DNA of 64,000 nucleotides from Paenibacillus arenilitoris (GTDB taxonomy: Bacteria > Bacillota > Bacilli > Paenibacillales > Paenibacillaceae): positions 49,465 through 113,464 of the forward strand of contig NZ_JACXIY010000029.1 in the NCBI RefSeq assembly GCF_014705655.1, written 5' to 3'. This document shows positions 62,400 to 64,000 of this stretch, in pieces. Under the pieces are notes generated by a model. That model did not search any database, was not told where the DNA came from, and worked only from the letters and a program-made list of their open reading frames with translations. Made by a program: the position numbers and the translations under genes. Position 1 is the first letter of the stretch. The number at the start of each line of letters is the position of its first letter.

Positions 62400-62735
62400 T
62401 TAAGCCGACGTAGCACCGCATGATCAGCTCCCGGGCAGCGTCTCATGCAGAAGCCTGCAAAATGTACAGGCTTTGCCCTCTCCGTGCGTACCAGGGAAGC
62501 AAATGCCTGCGAAAGTGCGTCTTTTTTGTTCGATAAGCCCAAAAAGAGGGCTCGCGTCCAGAAATGCCTGTACAGACGCAGGCATTCCGATTGGCTGCCA
62601 CATCGACAGCCCAAAAGCTGCACAATCGCAGGCATTTAGCTTGGCTGCCCTTGCCGGTGCGCAGCCTTTTGGCAAGTAGTTCGCCGGTATCTCCATTTCA
62701 CCAAGGCTCCGACAATTAGCGATGACGGATTGGCC
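62400..62735 (-). repeat. dispersed palindrome-rich repeat, copy 3
   Basis: Same order as copies 1 and 2. Hairpin AAGCCTG/CAGGCTT (62450-62473), unit AAATGCCTGCGAAAGTGCG (about 62500-62518), TTGTTCGATAAGCC, inverted unit ACGCAGGCATT, unit AAAGCTGCACAATCGCAGG. It is the most diverged copy. GCGATGAC recurs at 62719-62726 but the terminal stem is not conserved. It lies 80 bases beyond the stop of the minus-strand regulator gene. Confidence 0.7.
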
Positions 62736-62814
62736 AACATAACTATGGCTTGACAAACATTAGCTGGTTTTTGGACAGCCCCGCCTTGCTTCCGGTTTCC
62801 TCTTAGCCGGCGGA

Positions 62815-63705
62815 TTAATACGCTTCGAATGCGGGCTTCTTCCGCACCGGAATCCAAATCTCGCTCCGGAACGTCGGCGACGTCACGTCCTTGTGCTCGT
62901 TCCAAAGGATTTCCGGCCCTTCCGCCGCTTCGTAGCCCGAGGACGGGAACCATTCGGCATAAATGCGGCCCCACACGTTCTGGAGCGTGTCCGGGAACGG
63001 CCCTACCGCTTCGAACACGGCCCAGGCCGAAGGCGCGACCGCAAGGCTCGCCAGATGCTCCGGACACGCCTTCGTCGTTGCGGCGCCGATATAATGGTCG
63101 AGACCGCCCTTCTCCTCCATCCGGCCTTCCGAGAAGTTCGCCGACGCGCTGATCAAGCCTTGCGGCTCGATGTTCGACAAGCCTTTCAGCTCGCGGATCG
63201 ACTCCTCGTTCAGGCTGCTCCACATGGCGGCAATTTCCGGATTAACGCCGTTAAACACGATCGGCACCCGCTTCATCAAGCCGACGATGCGGAACGCTTC
63301 CTTCTCGACGATGCGATAATTCATTTCGTTTCCTCCCTTAATGGTTAATTGGAAGGTCATGCGCGGATACGCTTTAAGCGGACGTTCCGGATCGCGGGCT
63401 TCCGACGGCGTTGCGCCATGCAGGCTTTGAAAAGCCCGGGTGAACGCGTCGGCCGAGCCGTAGCCGTATTTGACGGCGATGTCGACGATCCTCTCGGCGC
63501 CTTGCCGGAGATCGAAGGCCGCCAGCGTGAGCCGCCTGCGGCGCACGTACTCCGAGACGGGGACACCCGCCAGGTAAGAGAACATTCGCTTGAAATGGTA
63601 CTCTGAGCAATAGGCCCTTCTGGCCGCTTCCCTATAATCGATCTCATCCGCAAGATGGTCCTCGATATAGCTTAAAGCGTCGTTCCATTCCTTGAGCAAG
63701 CCCAC
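62815..63705 (-). CDS. AraC-family regulator with GyrI-like effector domain
   Basis: About 296 residues. The start is GTG at 63705 with GGAGGAGGG upstream; the frame is open further but without support. N-terminal AraC helix-turn-helix (ARRAYCSEYHFKRMFSYLAG and KYGYGSADAFTRAFQSLHG), then a GyrI-like/Cass2 ligand domain (from about residue 125; FRSEIWIPVRK at the end). It should respond to small molecules or drugs; targets unknown. Confidence 0.93.
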   Translation of the reverse strand: MGLLKEWNDALSYIEDHLADEIDYREAARRAYCSEYHFKRMFSYLAGVPVSEYVRRRRLTLAAFDLRQGAERIVDIAVKYGYGSADAFTRAFQSLHGATPSEARDPERPLKAYPRMTFQLTIKGGNEMNYRIVEKEAFRIVGLMKRVPIVFNGVNPEIAAMWSSLNEESIRELKGLSNIEPQGLISASANFSEGRMEEKGGLDHYIGAATTKACPEHLASLAVAPSAWAVFEAVGPFPDTLQNVWGRIYAEWFPSSGYEAAEGPEILWNEHKDVTSPTFRSEIWIPVRKKPAFEAY

Positions 63706-63980
63706 GGTATAACCCTCCTCCCACCAGTAGAATAACAAATGCGAATCGCCCCGGTCCGACTTTTCATGCCCTATTATGCAGCATCGGGCCCCGTTCGTAA
63801 ATCGGCTGCCGGCACGTTGCATGCGCTTGGCAAGCACCAGCGGCTTGCGGCCGGGCTTTACGCGTTTTAAGCGAGTGGCTTGTAAATAAAAAAAACTACG
63901 ACGGCACAATTAAATAACAGGATTTTCCTGCGCTTTGTCGAATACATAAGAGATAAGAATTTTACGGGAGTTGTCCTCTT
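63706..63980. other. intergenic region at the right edge
   Basis: No gene. Contains GC-rich segments up to about 63870 and AT-rich sequence beyond, which may hold the promoter of the gene at the window edge. No clear -35/-10 pair chosen. Confidence 0.4.
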
Positions 63981-64000
63981 ATGCTATCGAAAAATCGTCT
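63981..64000 (+). CDS. possible start of a gene cut by the window edge
   Basis: ATG followed by LSKNR codons, with GGGAG about 10 bases upstream. Only seven codons are visible, so no function can be given. Confidence 0.3.

Overview
The window reads as chromosomal DNA from a GC-rich member of the Paenibacillaceae (Paenibacillus or Cohnella type). Evidence: Gram-positive ribosome-binding sites, four transport loci of the LipO/LplB/LplC class paired with YesM/YesN two-component systems or AraC sensors, an SLH-anchored 1,850-residue glycosidase, cre-like sites and a YtrA-type GntR/ABC operon. I see no rRNA, tRNA or CRISPR array.

Layout. 1-5.4 kb: tail of a sensor kinase, a GntR-ABC transporter operon (minus strand) and a DoxX gene behind a Crp/Fnr-like palindrome. 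5.5-24 kb: two glycan-uptake loci. Locus A holds response regulator, kinase, binding protein, two permeases and a GH29 fucosidase. Locus B holds two permeases, binding protein, FAD oxidoreductase, regulator, kinase and a second GH29. 24.7-36.8 kb: a GH95-like enzyme, a giant GH27/X2/SLH surface enzyme and transport locus C. 37-49 kb: accessory DNA with two TetR modules, a frameshifted ECF sigma/anti-sigma pair, and a YdeI-like gene cut in two by about 2.6 kb of mostly AT-rich DNA. 49-60 kb: locus D (sensor AraC regulator and a frameshifted binding protein), a GH95 fucosidase, and a catabolic operon of two SDRs, an enolase-superfamily dehydratase and an FAH-family hydrolase with a divergent AraC regulator. 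60.7-64 kb: hflX behind a leader peptide and intrinsic terminator, then an AraC/GyrI-like regulator.

How it fits together (inference): two GH29, one GH95 and one GH95-like enzyme would release L-fucose or related sugars from glycans displayed or bound by the SLH enzyme. ABC systems A-D would import the products. The 56-59.6 kb operon matches the non-phosphorylating L-fucose route (dehydrogenase, fuconate dehydratase, keto-deoxy-fuconate dehydrogenase, diketo-acid hydrolase). cre-like sites precede several of these units, suggesting CcpA control.

The least explained features are a roughly 280-330 bp palindrome-rich repeat present three times with the same polarity at the 3' ends of minus-strand genes, the hflX leader with its Arg-Val-Arg peptide, the insertion that splits the YdeI-like gene, a five-unit 64-65 bp tandem repeat, and a collagen-like tract inside a kinase HAMP region. 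Three single-base frameshifts near short A runs may be real decay or sequencing error.
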